Assembly: GCF_000696095.1 (NCBI RefSeq)
Contig: NZ_BAYX01000002.1
Span: forward strand, 1 to 64,000
DNA length: 64,000 nucleotides
Source: Rhizobium rhizogenes NBRC 13257
GTDB lineage: Bacteria; Pseudomonadota; Alphaproteobacteria; Rhizobiales; Rhizobiaceae
Direction of reading: 5' to 3'
Shown here piece after piece: positions 7,838 to 17,001 of the stretch (positions are counted from its first letter, which is position 1; the number at the start of each line of letters is the position of its first letter). The notes under the pieces were generated by a model. It did not search any database, was not told the origin of the DNA, and was given only the letters and a program-made list of their open reading frames with translations. The translations under genes were made by a program, and so were the position numbers.

Positions 7838-8899
7838 TTAGAAAGTACGCTGGAAGCGCAGAACGCCAGCCCACTGGTCCTGATTGATGGAGTCCCAGTT
7901 GGTGTAGGATACTTCCGGCGTGATCTGCAGGTTCTTGACCGGGTTGAACTTGACGTTCGCGGTCGCTGCGAAGATCTTCGAGTCGGTGTAGGCAACCTGA
8001 GCGTTTGCCTGCAGCTTGTCGTTGATCGGAACGGTCACGCCGCCCCAAACTGCCCAGTCGCCCCAGCCGATACCCTTGGCCGGGCCGGCGCCGTTCGAGC
8101 TGGCATACTTGTTCAGCTTGTCGCCGTCGGTGTTCCAGCCGCCCATCAAGAAGGCCTTGAAGACGCCGAAGTCGCCATCGATACGAGCCTTGACTGCGCC
8201 TTCTTCGACGATGGAGTCATAGCCACCAACGACCTTGAAGCCGAAGTTGCCAGCCTTGTAACCGAGACCGGCGACAACGTCCGGAGCGTAGTGATCCGAG
8301 CTGTCTTCGCCGTTAACGCCCGTGGCGCCAGTGCCGGAGTTGCTGTCTTCGAGCGAGATCACAGCCGTGAAGCCGTTGCCGGCGTCGTAGTTGTAGGTGA
8401 TCTGGTTGAGTTCGTACGGGCCGTCATAGACAACGTCGTCGTTGATGACGCCGCCGGCATAGCCTGCGTACAGGTTGTAGGCCGAATCGAGCTTACCAAC
8501 GGTGAAGCCAGCAAGGCTGATGTTGGCGGCGATCAGCTTGGTGGTGGTCGAACCGCCATCCTGCCAGTCCCAACGCAGAACAGTAGCCGTCTTCAGCGGG
8601 CCGTATTCGGTGTCGGTGGCGGTATCGACGGTCAGATGAGCGCGGGTGTGCCACAGCGTACCGTAACGGTCAGCCGGGTTGTAGGCATTGTACCACTTGC
8701 CTTCGGTACGGACATAGCCGCCGATCTTCAGGCAGGTTTCGGTGCCGGGAATGAAAAAGTAACCGTTGCCGTATGCGTCGCAGATGCGAACATATTCGAG
8801 CGGCTCAGGCTCAGCAGCAACAATAGCGTCAGCAGCGTGAGCGCCGGAAACTACTGCGAGGGCAGCAGCGGAGCCGAGAAGAAGGCTCTTGATGTTCAT
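7838..8899 (-). CDS. ropA: Outer-membrane porin of the RopA / Omp2b family
   Basis: The 353-residue product has a 22-residue signal peptide (MNIKSLLLGSAAALAVVSGAHA) and an N-terminal EPLEYVRICDAYGNGYFFIPGTETCLKIGGYVR segment with the paired cysteines that characterise rhizobial and Brucella porins (porin_2 family). The C-terminus ends in aromatic Phe (FQRTF), the outer-membrane insertion signal. Alternating hydrophobic strands fit a 16-strand trimeric beta-barrel. ATG 8899 has GGAG at a good distance; the upstream start at 8929 is rejected. Codon use is very regular, as expected for a highly expressed gene. Confidence 0.9.
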   Translation of the reverse strand: MNIKSLLLGSAAALAVVSGAHAADAIVAAEPEPLEYVRICDAYGNGYFFIPGTETCLKIGGYVRTEGKWYNAYNPADRYGTLWHTRAHLTVDTATDTEYGPLKTATVLRWDWQDGGSTTTKLIAANISLAGFTVGKLDSAYNLYAGYAGGVINDDVVYDGPYELNQITYNYDAGNGFTAVISLEDSNSGTGATGVNGEDSSDHYAPDVVAGLGYKAGNFGFKVVGGYDSIVEEGAVKARIDGDFGVFKAFLMGGWNTDGDKLNKYASSNGAGPAKGIGWGDWAVWGGVTVPINDKLQANAQVAYTDSKIFAATANVKFNPVKNLQITPEVSYTNWDSINQDQWAGVLRFQRTF

Positions 8900-9326
8900 A
8901 AAAACTCCAATCCAATATAGATTGGGCATAGGCTATCGCGCCGAAAAATCGACGTGCCTGACCCTATCCCTGTTAAAAACCCCGACTCGGGAGAAACGGG
9001 CCCCACCCGCTTCTGTTCGCTATTAGAGACGAATTCCTGTAAAGTTATATGATATATTTTTCTCAGAATGACGTTTTCGTGATTTTTCATTTCCAGTTGC
9101 ATGAAAGACACATTTGCAAACATAGATAGTAAGTCAGCCATAATATTGGCTGCATAATGATCAATTCGGAGTAGGAAGTGGGAGATTGACGCCTGAAAGG
9201 GCGATTGACGACCCGTCGAGTGTCGCTGTTTGAAAGCTGCGGCATGCTGAGCCCAAACGCAACGCACGCCTTTGCCAACGTCGATAAACGGGCATCAACA
9301 TCCGATGGTGACTGAAGGGCCTTGGC
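8900..9326. other. Long AT-rich region upstream of the porin gene
   Basis: About 430 bases with no supported gene. It is distinctly AT-rich at 9035-9170 relative to the window and must carry the porin promoter; TATATT on the minus strand close to 8920 is a candidate -10. Open frames in this stretch have no ribosome sites and atypical composition. Confidence 0.45.
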
Positions 9327-9692
9327 TTAATACAGCGCCGTTCGCTTTGAGGTCGGCGATATCAGCCTGCTGAGCATGGCGCCGATTGCGAGACCCCAGA
9401 GCCCACCGGTCATGGCGACAATGAGGTCCATGGGCGACCCGTAATTGCCGTTCACCAGGAAATGCGAGAAGCAGAGCGCCGAGACGCTGGCAATCATCAG
9501 CAGGCAGGTGAAGGAGGGCGATTGCGGATAGGCCAGCCGTGCCAGCATGCCGGCAAGACAGAGGGCGACGGCTCGATACAGATTGAAGGGATTGCCAAAC
9601 TCGGCCTGCCAATTGAGATGCGCGAAGGTCACGGCAACCAGTGCCGCGATATAGCCCCAAGCAACAATCTTCAAAAAGCGCTCTGTTATCAT
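9327..9692 (-). CDS. Small multi-pass membrane protein, unknown function
   Basis: From ATG 9692 the product is 121 residues with about four hydrophobic segments (near 9-26, 36-50, 56-75 and 88-108). The overall shape, with AWGYIAALVAVTFAH near the start, recalls small VanZ-like proteins but the match is weak. No catalytic motif is visible and the ribosome site is poor. It stands alone between the porin gene and an MFS gene. Confidence 0.6.
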   Translation of the reverse strand: MITERFLKIVAWGYIAALVAVTFAHLNWQAEFGNPFNLYRAVALCLAGMLARLAYPQSPSFTCLLMIASVSALCFSHFLVNGNYGSPMDLIVAMTGGLWGLAIGAMLSRLISPTSKRTALY

Positions 9693-10028
9693 GGGGATGT
9701 CATATAGCAGCCGTGCGCCGGAACGCCAGTCTCGTGACGCTTTCGTGGCCTCGTTCAATCTTCCGCATCGCACACATTTTGTGTGTCCGCGAAATATTCT
9801 GTAGCGGATATGGCAAGAAAGAGGTGGTTTTTACCCATGGTTTCAGCTTGTTAGCCCGATTATCAGGGTTCGGACGAGATTGAGGCGTGATTCAGTGTCG
9901 GTTGCGAGCGCGTTGATGTCCTCTTGCGGTCCAAAGTCCGTTCGTCTCCTGATCTAGCCCGCACCTGCGAGGCGATGTACGGCGGGTGGGCATTCTCGCG
10001 CCAACCCGCCTTGGATGTAGAAGCAACG
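9693..10028. other. Intergenic stretch, nothing recognised
   Basis: About 335 bases between the small membrane protein and the end of the MFS gene. No gene-like frame with a ribosome site, no terminator with a U-run, and no repeat was recognised. Confidence 0.4.
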
Positions 10029-11597
10029 TCAGGCGCTGGATGCGTCAAGTACCTCGTCATTGTTTTCCGGCCCTGGCGTCCCTGTTTCCATGGCGCTCTC
10101 TTCAGCATTGCGACGACCGAGAAAGGTGAAGACGACGATTGCCGTGAGAGCCGTGATTGCCGTCAGGAGCCACAACAGCTCGCTAAAGGCGTCGCTATAG
10201 CCCTGGATCAACGTGGCATGCCCGATTGCAGGCACACTGGATACTGCATCGAGGAGATTGCCCGTAACCAGCCGCTGCGCTGCGAAAGATGCATGGTCCC
10301 CCGCTGCTGCGCCGAGTTTTGACTGGATGAAAGAGGAAAGGATGGCGCTGACGACGGCCAGTGCAACGCCTTCGCCGGCAACGCGGGTGGTGCTGAAGAT
10401 GCCCGTCGCCATGCCGGCGCGTTCTTTCGGGACGACGCTGACGGCAAGTCCGTCCATCAGCCCCCAAGGCAGGCTGATGCCAATGCCGATCGTCAGCAGC
10501 GGGCCGATCAATGCCGCCGGTGCCGATCCCGTGGTGAGATAGCTGAGCCAGAACAAGCCCATGGCGGAGATAATAAGTCCCGCGCCGCAAATCGTGGCTG
10601 CCGTAAACCATCGTGTCAGCAGGCCGGCAACGATCGGCAGAACGAGAAGCGGCGCCGACAGGGCGACCATCATGCGGCCAGCGGCGATCTCGCTCATGCC
10701 CTCGATGCCGACGAAGCGGACCGGCAAAAGGATGAGCAGCACGACGAAGGCATAGGCGGGGGCCGCCGCCAGCAGCTGCACACCGACAAAGCGCGGATAA
10801 CGGAACAGGGTGAGATCCAGCATCGGCCGTTTCACGACGCGTTCGATGATGCCGAAGGCCAGGAAGAGCAACGCAGCACCCACCAGCAGGACAATGACCA
10901 ACGGGTCGCCCCAGCCGTTTTCCGGCGCGCGAAGGACGCCGTAGGTGAATAGCGTCAGGGCGAGCGTGAAACTGAGGGCGCCAGGCCAGTCGAGACTGGC
11001 GGCGTCCGGGTCTCTGGATTCGGTCAGGAAGCGTGCGCCGAGACCAAAGGCCAGGACGGCGAGGATGACGACGAGAATGAAGATCGCCGGCCAGCCGAAG
11101 GCCTCGATCATCAGGCCGGAGGCGATCGGCCCGAAAGCGAGCCCCACACCGAAACTCGAGCCGACGACGCTGAAGGCGCGCATGCGCGCCGTGCCGTCGA
11201 ACTCCTGTGCAAGCGACGCCATGCCGCCGGAAAAAGCGGCCGCCGCTCCCATGCCCTGCAAGGCTCTCAGAATATCGAACCAGACGATATTGTTGACGAA
11301 GGCCAGTCCCGCCGAGAACAGGGCAAAGCCGCCGAGCCCCAAGAGGAAAATGCGCTTGCGTCCGAAACTGTCGGCAAGCGCGCCGGCTGCCATCAGGCTG
11401 CTGCCGAAGGTCAGCATGAAGGCATTGGTGACCCAGTTGAGCGCGATCGGACTGCCGCCGAGCGTCCGGCTGATCGCCGGCAAGGCGACAGCGGGGCCAG
11501 TGAAGGTGAGGGGCATGGCGGCGGCGGCGCAGCACACGGCGATCAGAACAAAGAATTTCTCGGCCGGGCTTGCGGCCTTTGTCTTGTCGGGATGCAT
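10029..11597 (-). CDS. MFS multidrug efflux transporter, DHA2 (14-TM) type
   Basis: The 522-residue inner-membrane protein has the DHA2/EmrB-like layout. It starts with a TM1 segment carrying FTGPAVALPAISRTLGGS, then LNWVTNAFMLTFGSSLMAAGALADSFGRKRIFLLG, which contains motif A (GxLaDrxGrKr), and a later LQGMGAAAAFSGG motif. Fourteen hydrophobic segments can be traced. Proton-coupled export of drugs or toxic compounds is the family role; the substrate is unknown. It is divergent from a LysR gene 190 bases away that probably regulates it. Confidence 0.88.
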   Translation of the reverse strand: MHPDKTKAASPAEKFFVLIAVCCAAAAMPLTFTGPAVALPAISRTLGGSPIALNWVTNAFMLTFGSSLMAAGALADSFGRKRIFLLGLGGFALFSAGLAFVNNIVWFDILRALQGMGAAAAFSGGMASLAQEFDGTARMRAFSVVGSSFGVGLAFGPIASGLMIEAFGWPAIFILVVILAVLAFGLGARFLTESRDPDAASLDWPGALSFTLALTLFTYGVLRAPENGWGDPLVIVLLVGAALLFLAFGIIERVVKRPMLDLTLFRYPRFVGVQLLAAAPAYAFVVLLILLPVRFVGIEGMSEIAAGRMMVALSAPLLVLPIVAGLLTRWFTAATICGAGLIISAMGLFWLSYLTTGSAPAALIGPLLTIGIGISLPWGLMDGLAVSVVPKERAGMATGIFSTTRVAGEGVALAVVSAILSSFIQSKLGAAAGDHASFAAQRLVTGNLLDAVSSVPAIGHATLIQGYSDAFSELLWLLTAITALTAIVVFTFLGRRNAEESAMETGTPGPENNDEVLDASSA

Positions 11598-11747
11598 CGG
11601 GATATCCGCTGAATTTGAGCAAAAGGGACCCTACGGACGACTTGGGAGCACGAACCGCCTTCAAGGACGGTCGTCATCATCTGCGGGAACATCGGAACAC
11701 CCGACCAAGATAGTTTTGATGCAATCGACTGAAAATAGGTCTAAGTT

Positions 11748-11764
11748 TCCATATATACTGGAAG
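11748..11764. promoter_or_regulatory. Inverted repeat between MFS and LysR genes, possible operator
   Basis: TTCCA-TATATAC-TGGAA forms a 5+7+5 inverted repeat, 24 bases ahead of the LysR start in the divergent intergenic region. LysR proteins usually bind T-N11-A palindromes of this type in such positions. The assignment is inference from position and symmetry. Confidence 0.35.
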
Positions 11765-11787
11765 AAAACGATCGAATGGAAATGAGG

Positions 11788-12711
11788 ATGGATCGGCTAA
11801 GTGGCCTCAATGCCTTTGTTCGAAGCGCCGATCTCGGCAGCTTCGCCGCCGCCGGGCGTGTGCTCGGTCTTTCGGCCTCGGCCGTCGGCAAGGCGGTGAC
11901 CAATCTCGAACGGCAGCTCGGCGTGCGATTGATGCAGCGCTCGACCCGCAGCATTCGCCTGACCGAGGAGGGGCGTCTTTTCCACGAGCGCTGCCGGCGG
12001 GTGCTGGACGATCTCGAGGATGCGCAGGCTTCGCTTGCCCAGGCGGTGGCCGTGCCGCGCGGTCGGCTGCGCGTCAGCGTGCCCATTGTCAGCTACCATT
12101 TCCTGCTGCCGGTACTGCCGGAGTTCGTTGTCCGCTACCCCGAGGTCGAACTCGACATCGATTTCAATGATCGCATCGTCGATATGATCGAAGAAGGCGT
12201 CGATGTCGCGATCCGCAGCGGGGATTTGCCGGACTCGCGGCTGATGTCGCGCACCTTGCGGCCGTTCCAGATGCTGCTCTGTGCTGCCCCCGCTTATCTC
12301 GAGCGCCATGGCGTCCCGGATTGCCCGCGCGCGCTTGACGATCATCTGGCGATCCGGTTTCGTTTCCCCAACAGCGGCAAGCTGCAGAACTGGCCCTTGA
12401 ACCTGCCCGATGGCGGGCTGGAATTGCACATGAAAACTGCTCTGTCCTGCAACAACATGGAGGCCCTGCGCGGCGCCGTCATCAGCGGCCTCGGCATCGG
12501 GTGCATGCCGGATTTCCTCGCGCGCAGTCCGCTCGCCGAGGGCAAGTTACGCACGGTACTTGATGATCATATCGATGGGCCGGGCCATTTTCATTTGCTC
12601 TGGCCGTCGAACCGTCATCTGTCGCCAAAGGTCCGCGTCTTCGTCGACTTTCTGAGCGAGCGGCTTTTTGCAAAAAGCTGCGACGCCCTGCCGGGCGCCG
12701 CAAGCGTATGA
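11788..12711 (+). CDS. LysR-family transcriptional regulator
   Basis: The 307-residue product begins MDRLSGLNAFVRSADLGSFAAAGRVLGLSASAVGKAVTNLE, the standard LysR winged HTH, followed by an effector-binding domain (VSVPIVSYHFLLPVLPEF, later GVDVAIRSGDLPDS). It belongs to the large CrgA/DmlR-like group. In-frame ATGs at 11776 and 11782 are alternatives. A long upstream open extension is antisense to the MFS gene and is not coding. The divergent MFS pump is its likely target. Confidence 0.88.
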   Translation: MDRLSGLNAFVRSADLGSFAAAGRVLGLSASAVGKAVTNLERQLGVRLMQRSTRSIRLTEEGRLFHERCRRVLDDLEDAQASLAQAVAVPRGRLRVSVPIVSYHFLLPVLPEFVVRYPEVELDIDFNDRIVDMIEEGVDVAIRSGDLPDSRLMSRTLRPFQMLLCAAPAYLERHGVPDCPRALDDHLAIRFRFPNSGKLQNWPLNLPDGGLELHMKTALSCNNMEALRGAVISGLGIGCMPDFLARSPLAEGKLRTVLDDHIDGPGHFHLLWPSNRHLSPKVRVFVDFLSERLFAKSCDALPGAASV

Positions 12712-12736
12712 AAAAAGGGGCCGTGAGGCCCCTTTT
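12711..12736. terminator. Bidirectional intrinsic terminator between LysR and cysN
   Basis: AAAAGGGGCC and GGCCCCTTTT form a perfect 10-bp stem around GTGA, flanked by A and T runs on both sides. It starts at the last base of the LysR stop codon and serves the convergent LysR and cysN transcripts. Confidence 0.85.
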
Positions 12737-12755
12737 GTCGTCGCTCCGATCTGGA

Positions 12756-14240
12756 TCAGATATCGCTCGCAGCGTTCGCCCAGATATCGGCGGCCTGCGC
12801 GGCGGTGACGCGGCGGACTTCCGTCTCGTCACGGCGGCTGGCGAAGAGTTCGCTGGCCATGATCTGGTCGGCAAGGTCTGCCGGCAGCGACAAGAGAACG
12901 CGCTGGCCCTCCTTGTGGATGCCGCCGAGATCGGTGCGCTTGCCGGTGATCATGCCGCCGGCGATCGTGTTGTTGCTGTCCGGATCGATCAGGATGAAGG
13001 AGCCGGTCGAGCGGTTCTGATCGTAGGGATCGAAAACGGCGGCTTCGTCAAAGGAAAGACGAACCTTGCCGATGGCGTTCATCCAGAGGGCTTGCGCAGG
13101 TGCCCAGGCGCCGGTCTTCAGCTCGAGCTGCGCGATCGGCTGCACCTGCACGCGCTGACGGCGGCTGCCGCTCTTCAGCCAATAGCGTTTGCCGGGCTCG
13201 ATGCCTTCCGGCTGCAGCGCGACGATCTGCGCATCGAAGGCAAGGCCGGATTGCGGCTGGCTGTCGATGGCAACGATCATGTCACCGCGCGATACGTCCA
13301 CCTGGCGATCGAGCACAAGCGTGATCGCATCGCCGGCAACGGCGGCATTGCGCACCAGATCGAAGGTGACGATCTTCGAGACATTGGCAACCATCCCCGA
13401 CGGCAGGATCATGACGCTGTCGCCCGGCTTTACCGAGCCGCCGGCAACCGTGCCCTGATAACCACGGAAGCTTTCGCCAGGGCGGGACACGCGCTGCACA
13501 GACAGGCGGAAGCCGACTGACTGAGCCGAGCGCACCGTGGCAAGCTCCAGCGTCTCGACGAGTGTCGGGCCGTTGTACCAGGGCATAGCTGCTTGGCCGG
13601 AATAGACGACGTTTTCGCCCTTCAGGGCGGACATCGGGATGGCGGTGATCTGCTTGACGCCGAGCGACAGCGCGAATTCGCGGAAATCATGCGCGATCTT
13701 CTCGAAGCCGGCGCGGTCGTAATTCGTCAGGTCGATCTTGTTGACGGCGAGCACGAACTGCTTGATGCCGAGCAGCGAGGCGATTGTTGCATGGCGGCGC
13801 GTCTGCTCGAGAATACCCAGGCGTGCGTCGATCAGCAGAATCGCGAGATCGGCGGTGGAAGCACCGGTCGCCATGTTGCGGGTGTACTGCTCGTGGCCGG
13901 GCGTGTCGGCAACGATGAAGGAGCGGTTGTCGGTCGAGAAATAGCGATAGGCGACATCAATGGTGATGCCCTGTTCGCGCTCGGCCTGCAGGCCGTCGAG
14001 CAGCAATGCGAAGTCGGGCAGGCCGAGATCGTTCTGCTTGCCGGTGGAGTCGCGCTGCAGCGTGGCGGCCTGGTCTTCCTTGACGGCCTTGGTGTCCCAA
14101 AGCAGGCGGCCGATCAGCGTGGATTTGCCGTCATCGACGCTGCCGCAGGTGATCAGGCGAAGCGGACGCGTATCGCGCATGGCCTTGGCGGGCTCGGCTG
14201 CGGGCAAGGTGACGACGTTTGCGGTTACGGCTGCGGTCAT
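12756..14240 (-). CDS. cysN: Sulfate adenylyltransferase subunit 1 (GTPase)
   Basis: The 494-residue GTPase subunit drives ATP sulfurylase (CysD/CysN), forming adenosine 5'-phosphosulfate. The GTP-binding motifs are visible: GSVDDGKST (P-loop), DTPGHEQY (G3) and NKID (G4), followed by EF-Tu-like beta-barrel domains. It stops where CysN-only proteins do, so it lacks the C-terminal APS kinase domain of the fused NodQ/CysNC forms. ATG 14240 lies one base after the cysD stop, indicating coupling; an open extension to 14357 runs inside cysD. Confidence 0.95.
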   Translation of the reverse strand: MTAAVTANVVTLPAAEPAKAMRDTRPLRLITCGSVDDGKSTLIGRLLWDTKAVKEDQAATLQRDSTGKQNDLGLPDFALLLDGLQAEREQGITIDVAYRYFSTDNRSFIVADTPGHEQYTRNMATGASTADLAILLIDARLGILEQTRRHATIASLLGIKQFVLAVNKIDLTNYDRAGFEKIAHDFREFALSLGVKQITAIPMSALKGENVVYSGQAAMPWYNGPTLVETLELATVRSAQSVGFRLSVQRVSRPGESFRGYQGTVAGGSVKPGDSVMILPSGMVANVSKIVTFDLVRNAAVAGDAITLVLDRQVDVSRGDMIVAIDSQPQSGLAFDAQIVALQPEGIEPGKRYWLKSGSRRQRVQVQPIAQLELKTGAWAPAQALWMNAIGKVRLSFDEAAVFDPYDQNRSTGSFILIDPDSNNTIAGGMITGKRTDLGGIHKEGQRVLLSLPADLADQIMASELFASRRDETEVRRVTAAQAADIWANAASDI

Positions 14241-14241
14241 C

Positions 14242-15195
14242 TCAGAAATATCCTTCGCGCTTCTTTTTTTCCATGGAGCCGGACTGGTCGCGGTCGATGG
14301 CACGGCCCTGTCGTTCAGAAACCGTGGCGATTTCCAGCTCTGCGATAACGTCTTCAAGGGTGGTTGCGGTGGAGCGGATCGCGCCCGTCAGCGGGAAGCA
14401 GCCGAGCGTGCGGAAGCGGATAAGCTCCTCGCGCTTGACTTCGTCGGGCAGCAATTCAAGCCGCGGATCGGCGGCCAGGATCATCATGCCGTCGCGCTCG
14501 ACGACCGGGCGCTTCTCGGCGAAATAGAGCGGTACGATCGGAATGTTTTCGGCCTGGATGTAGCGCCAGATATCGACCTCGGTCCAGTTCGACAGCGGGA
14601 AGACGCGCACACTCTCGCCCTTGCGGATCTGGCCGTTATAGACGTTCCAGAGCTCCGGGCGCTGGTTGCGCGGATCCCAGCGATGATCCGGCGTGCGGAA
14701 GGAATAGATGCGTTCCTTGGCGCGGGAAGCTTCCTCGTCGCGGCGTGCACCGCCGAAAGCGGCGTCGAACTGGCCGGCGTCCAGCGCCTGGCGCAACCCT
14801 TCCGTCTTCATGATGTCGGTATAGAGCGCCGAGCCGTGGGTGAACGGGGTAACGTTCTCCGCCTTGCCGCGCGGATTAATGTGTTCGATCAAGTCGAGAT
14901 CGTATTTCTTCACGATCTCGTCGCGGAAGGTGATCATCTCGGCGAATTTCCAGCCGGTGTTCACATGCAGGAGCGGGAAGGGCACGCGGCCGGGATAGAA
15001 GGCCTTGCGCGCCAGATGCAGCAGCACGGAGGAATCCTTGCCGATCGAATAGAGCATCACCGGACGCTCGAATTCGGCCGCGACTTCGCGGAAAATATGG
15101 ATGGATTCGTTTTCCAGCGCCTTCAAATGCGGGTCGAGCGGCGGCTTGGTGCTTTGCGGATTGGAGAGTTCCGTATCCGGACGGCTATCGGGCAT
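14242..15195 (-). CDS. cysD: Sulfate adenylyltransferase subunit 2
   Basis: The 317-residue catalytic subunit of ATP sulfurylase belongs to the PAPS-reductase-like PP-loop superfamily: [20 protein letters not shown] contains the SGKDS-type loop. [20 protein letters not shown] and [15 protein letters not shown] are typical CysD segments. ATG 15195 has GGAG six bases upstream; a TTG at 15201 is less likely. It is the middle gene of cysH-cysD-cysN. Confidence 0.95.
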
Positions 15196-15328
15196 TTTCA
15201 ACTCCAGAACTTAATCATTTGTCCCGGCCGGAAGGCGGGCCGGAAAGAATAGAATGCTTTGGTTCCTGATAGGTTTGGCGGCGGCGATAACCGCGCCTTG
15301 AACCGATGCCGGGAACCGGCGGGGTATG

Positions 15329-16066
15329 TCATTGCGCGGCGACGACGGCTTCTTCCGCAACATGCAGGCCGCATTCGCGCGTCTCGTCGTTTTCCCACCA
15401 CCAGCGGCCGGCCCGCTCGGGCTCGCCCGGCTTGATGGCGCGGGTGCAGGGCTCGCAGCCGATCGAGGGGTAACCGCGCTGGTGCAGCGGGTTCACCGGC
15501 ACGCTATTGTCGGCGACATAGGCGCGGATCACGTCGATATCCCAATCGGCGAGCGGGTTGACCTTGATGAGGTTGCGCTCGGGATCGTACTCGGCAAATG
15601 GCGTGTCGGCGCGATTGTTCGATTGGCCGCGGCGCAGGCCGGTGACCCAGATCGTGGCGCCGGAAAGAGCGCGCGCAAGCGGCTTCAGCTTACGCACGCC
15701 ACAACAGGCATGCCGGGCTTCGACGCTCTCGTAGAAACCGTTGAGACCGTACTTCGCCGCATAGGCGTCGATGTCGGCCTGCTCCGGCTCATAGCGATGG
15801 ATATGGATATCGTACTGGCTTTCCGTCTCGTCGATCAGCGCCAGTGTCTCGGGGAAGAGGCGGCCGGTCTGCAGCGTCACGACATCGATCGGCAGGCGGT
15901 GATTGCCGATCTCGGCGGTGATGACCTGATCTTCGATTCCGAGGGAGGTCGTGAACACGGTGCGGCCGCCGAGGCTAGCGACCAGAGACAGGCGGCCGGC
16001 AAGGTCAAGCGCCGCCAACCGGCTGTTCAGTGTCCCGGCTTCTTCGATGAGATTGATGGCAGTCAT
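15329..16066 (-). CDS. cysH: Adenylylsulfate (APS) reductase, thioredoxin-dependent
   Basis: The 245-residue enzyme reduces APS to sulfite. It carries the two cysteine pairs RHACCGVRK and GCEPCTRAI that hold the [4Fe-4S] cluster of APS-type reductases, and the C-terminal catalytic ECGLH. These cluster cysteines distinguish it from enterobacterial PAPS reductase, which agrees with the absence of an APS kinase in the adjacent cysN. ATG 16066 follows AGGA; the extension to 16183 is unsupported. It is the first gene of the cys operon, 130 bases before cysD. Confidence 0.95.
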   Translation of the reverse strand: MTAINLIEEAGTLNSRLAALDLAGRLSLVASLGGRTVFTTSLGIEDQVITAEIGNHRLPIDVVTLQTGRLFPETLALIDETESQYDIHIHRYEPEQADIDAYAAKYGLNGFYESVEARHACCGVRKLKPLARALSGATIWVTGLRRGQSNNRADTPFAEYDPERNLIKVNPLADWDIDVIRAYVADNSVPVNPLHQRGYPSIGCEPCTRAIKPGEPERAGRWWWENDETRECGLHVAEEAVVAAQ

Positions 16067-16551
16067 GGGGAATCCTGTCCTGATATTGCCGCGAGTATCG
16101 CAGTTCGTGAGGGCTGCGGACAGAAAAACGGATTTCGAAAGCGAGGGGATAGAGAGCAAATATCTCCACGAAGCCGCTCCCATGTGAAAAAGCGACCGCC
16201 TCGGCTGTTAACCAAGGCGTTTTGCCCCTGAAGCGGGCTAACGGAGAGGCGCCGATAAGACTAGTCATATCTAAGCGCTTGCTTTAATGTCTATAGAAAT
16301 AGTAGAGTTACACGCGGCTTGTCAAACGGAAATCGGAAGTGATGGCCAAAAAGATGCGGAACGCCAAATTCTGCGCTAAACTATGGGCATAGTGAGAAGG
16401 CTTGAAAACAAGGCTGGGTTGCCGGCACCCCGAGCTTTCCGCGATTCGGGTGTTTGAAGCGGGGCGAGGTCGGCCAAGGGTTTAAGAGTTCCGAAGCGAT
16501 GTGGCCGGTGTATCGGGTGAGCGCATCGTATGTGTGTGTAAGCGGTTCGAA
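16067..16551. promoter_or_regulatory. Divergent control region of cysHDN and the Rrf2 regulator
   Basis: This 485-base region separates cysH from the Rrf2 gene. On the minus strand a promoter-like TTGACA (16325-16320) is followed after 18 bases by TATTTC (16301-16296). The -10 region lies in an AT-rich stretch with partial symmetry (CTACTATTTCTATAG) that would be a reasonable operator for an Rrf2 protein. The implied cysH leader is about 220 nt and no riboswitch was recognised in it. Confidence 0.4.
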
Positions 16552-16998
16552 ATGATCACTCAAAAAGCAAAATACGCGTTGCGGGCGCTATCTGCTCTGG
16601 CTCAGGCCGAAGCGGGCGAACCGACGATGATTTCCGACATCGCGACGCAACAGAAAATCCCGAAGAAGTTTCTGGAACAGATCCTGCTCGACCTGAAGCA
16701 TCAGGGCATCGTCATCAGCCGCCGCGGCAAGCAGGGGGGCTATCTCCTGCGCAAGCCGGCCGAGGAGATCACCTTCGGCGAGATCCTGCGCATTATCGAC
16801 GGTCCGATCGCGCCATTGCCCTGTCTTTCCATCACCGCCTATCGCCGCTGCGAGGATTGCGACGGCGAGCAGACCTGCGAAATCCGCCATGTCTTCGCAA
16901 GGGTTGCTGACGCCACCCGCAAGGTTTTGTTTTCGACCACTATCGCTGATGCGACGGCTCTGCCGGATGGCGCGGAAGTCACTCGCCTGCTGGCGTAG
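16552..16998 (+). CDS. Rrf2-family transcriptional regulator with a Cys cluster
   Basis: The 148-residue protein starts MITQKAKYALRALSALA, the Rrf2 winged-HTH beginning, with a KIPKKFLEQILLDLKHQGIV recognition helix and RRGKQGGYLL wing. Four cysteines follow at about 91, 100, 103 and 109, in the region where IscR and RirA bind an Fe-S cluster. Adjacent divergent cysHDN suggests control of sulfate reduction by cysteine or Fe-S status. Rrf2 members also include CymR, which senses cysteine supply, so the signal is not settled. The ATG at 16552 is chosen by family start; an extension to 16501 is unlikely. Confidence 0.88.
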   Translation: MITQKAKYALRALSALAQAEAGEPTMISDIATQQKIPKKFLEQILLDLKHQGIVISRRGKQGGYLLRKPAEEITFGEILRIIDGPIAPLPCLSITAYRRCEDCDGEQTCEIRHVFARVADATRKVLFSTTIADATALPDGAEVTRLLA

Positions 16999-17001
16999 GT
17001 C

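Noticed and set aside
7619..8920. Open frame of about 430 codons on the plus strand
   Set aside because: Antisense to the porin gene. Long antisense frames are common in GC-rich DNA with regular codon use.
8896..9267. Open frame of 123 codons upstream of the porin
   Set aside because: AT-rich, no ribosome site, no family similarity; better explained as promoter region.
10945..11787. N-terminal extension of the LysR gene by about 280 codons
   Set aside because: The extension is antisense to the MFS gene and ends exactly where a normal LysR HTH starts; it has low-complexity Pro/Ala/Arg composition.
12756..15195. cysD-cysN as nodulation genes nodP-nodQ
   Set aside because: NodQ carries a fused APS kinase domain; this CysN ends at 494 residues and the genes are joined to cysH, so the assimilatory role fits better.
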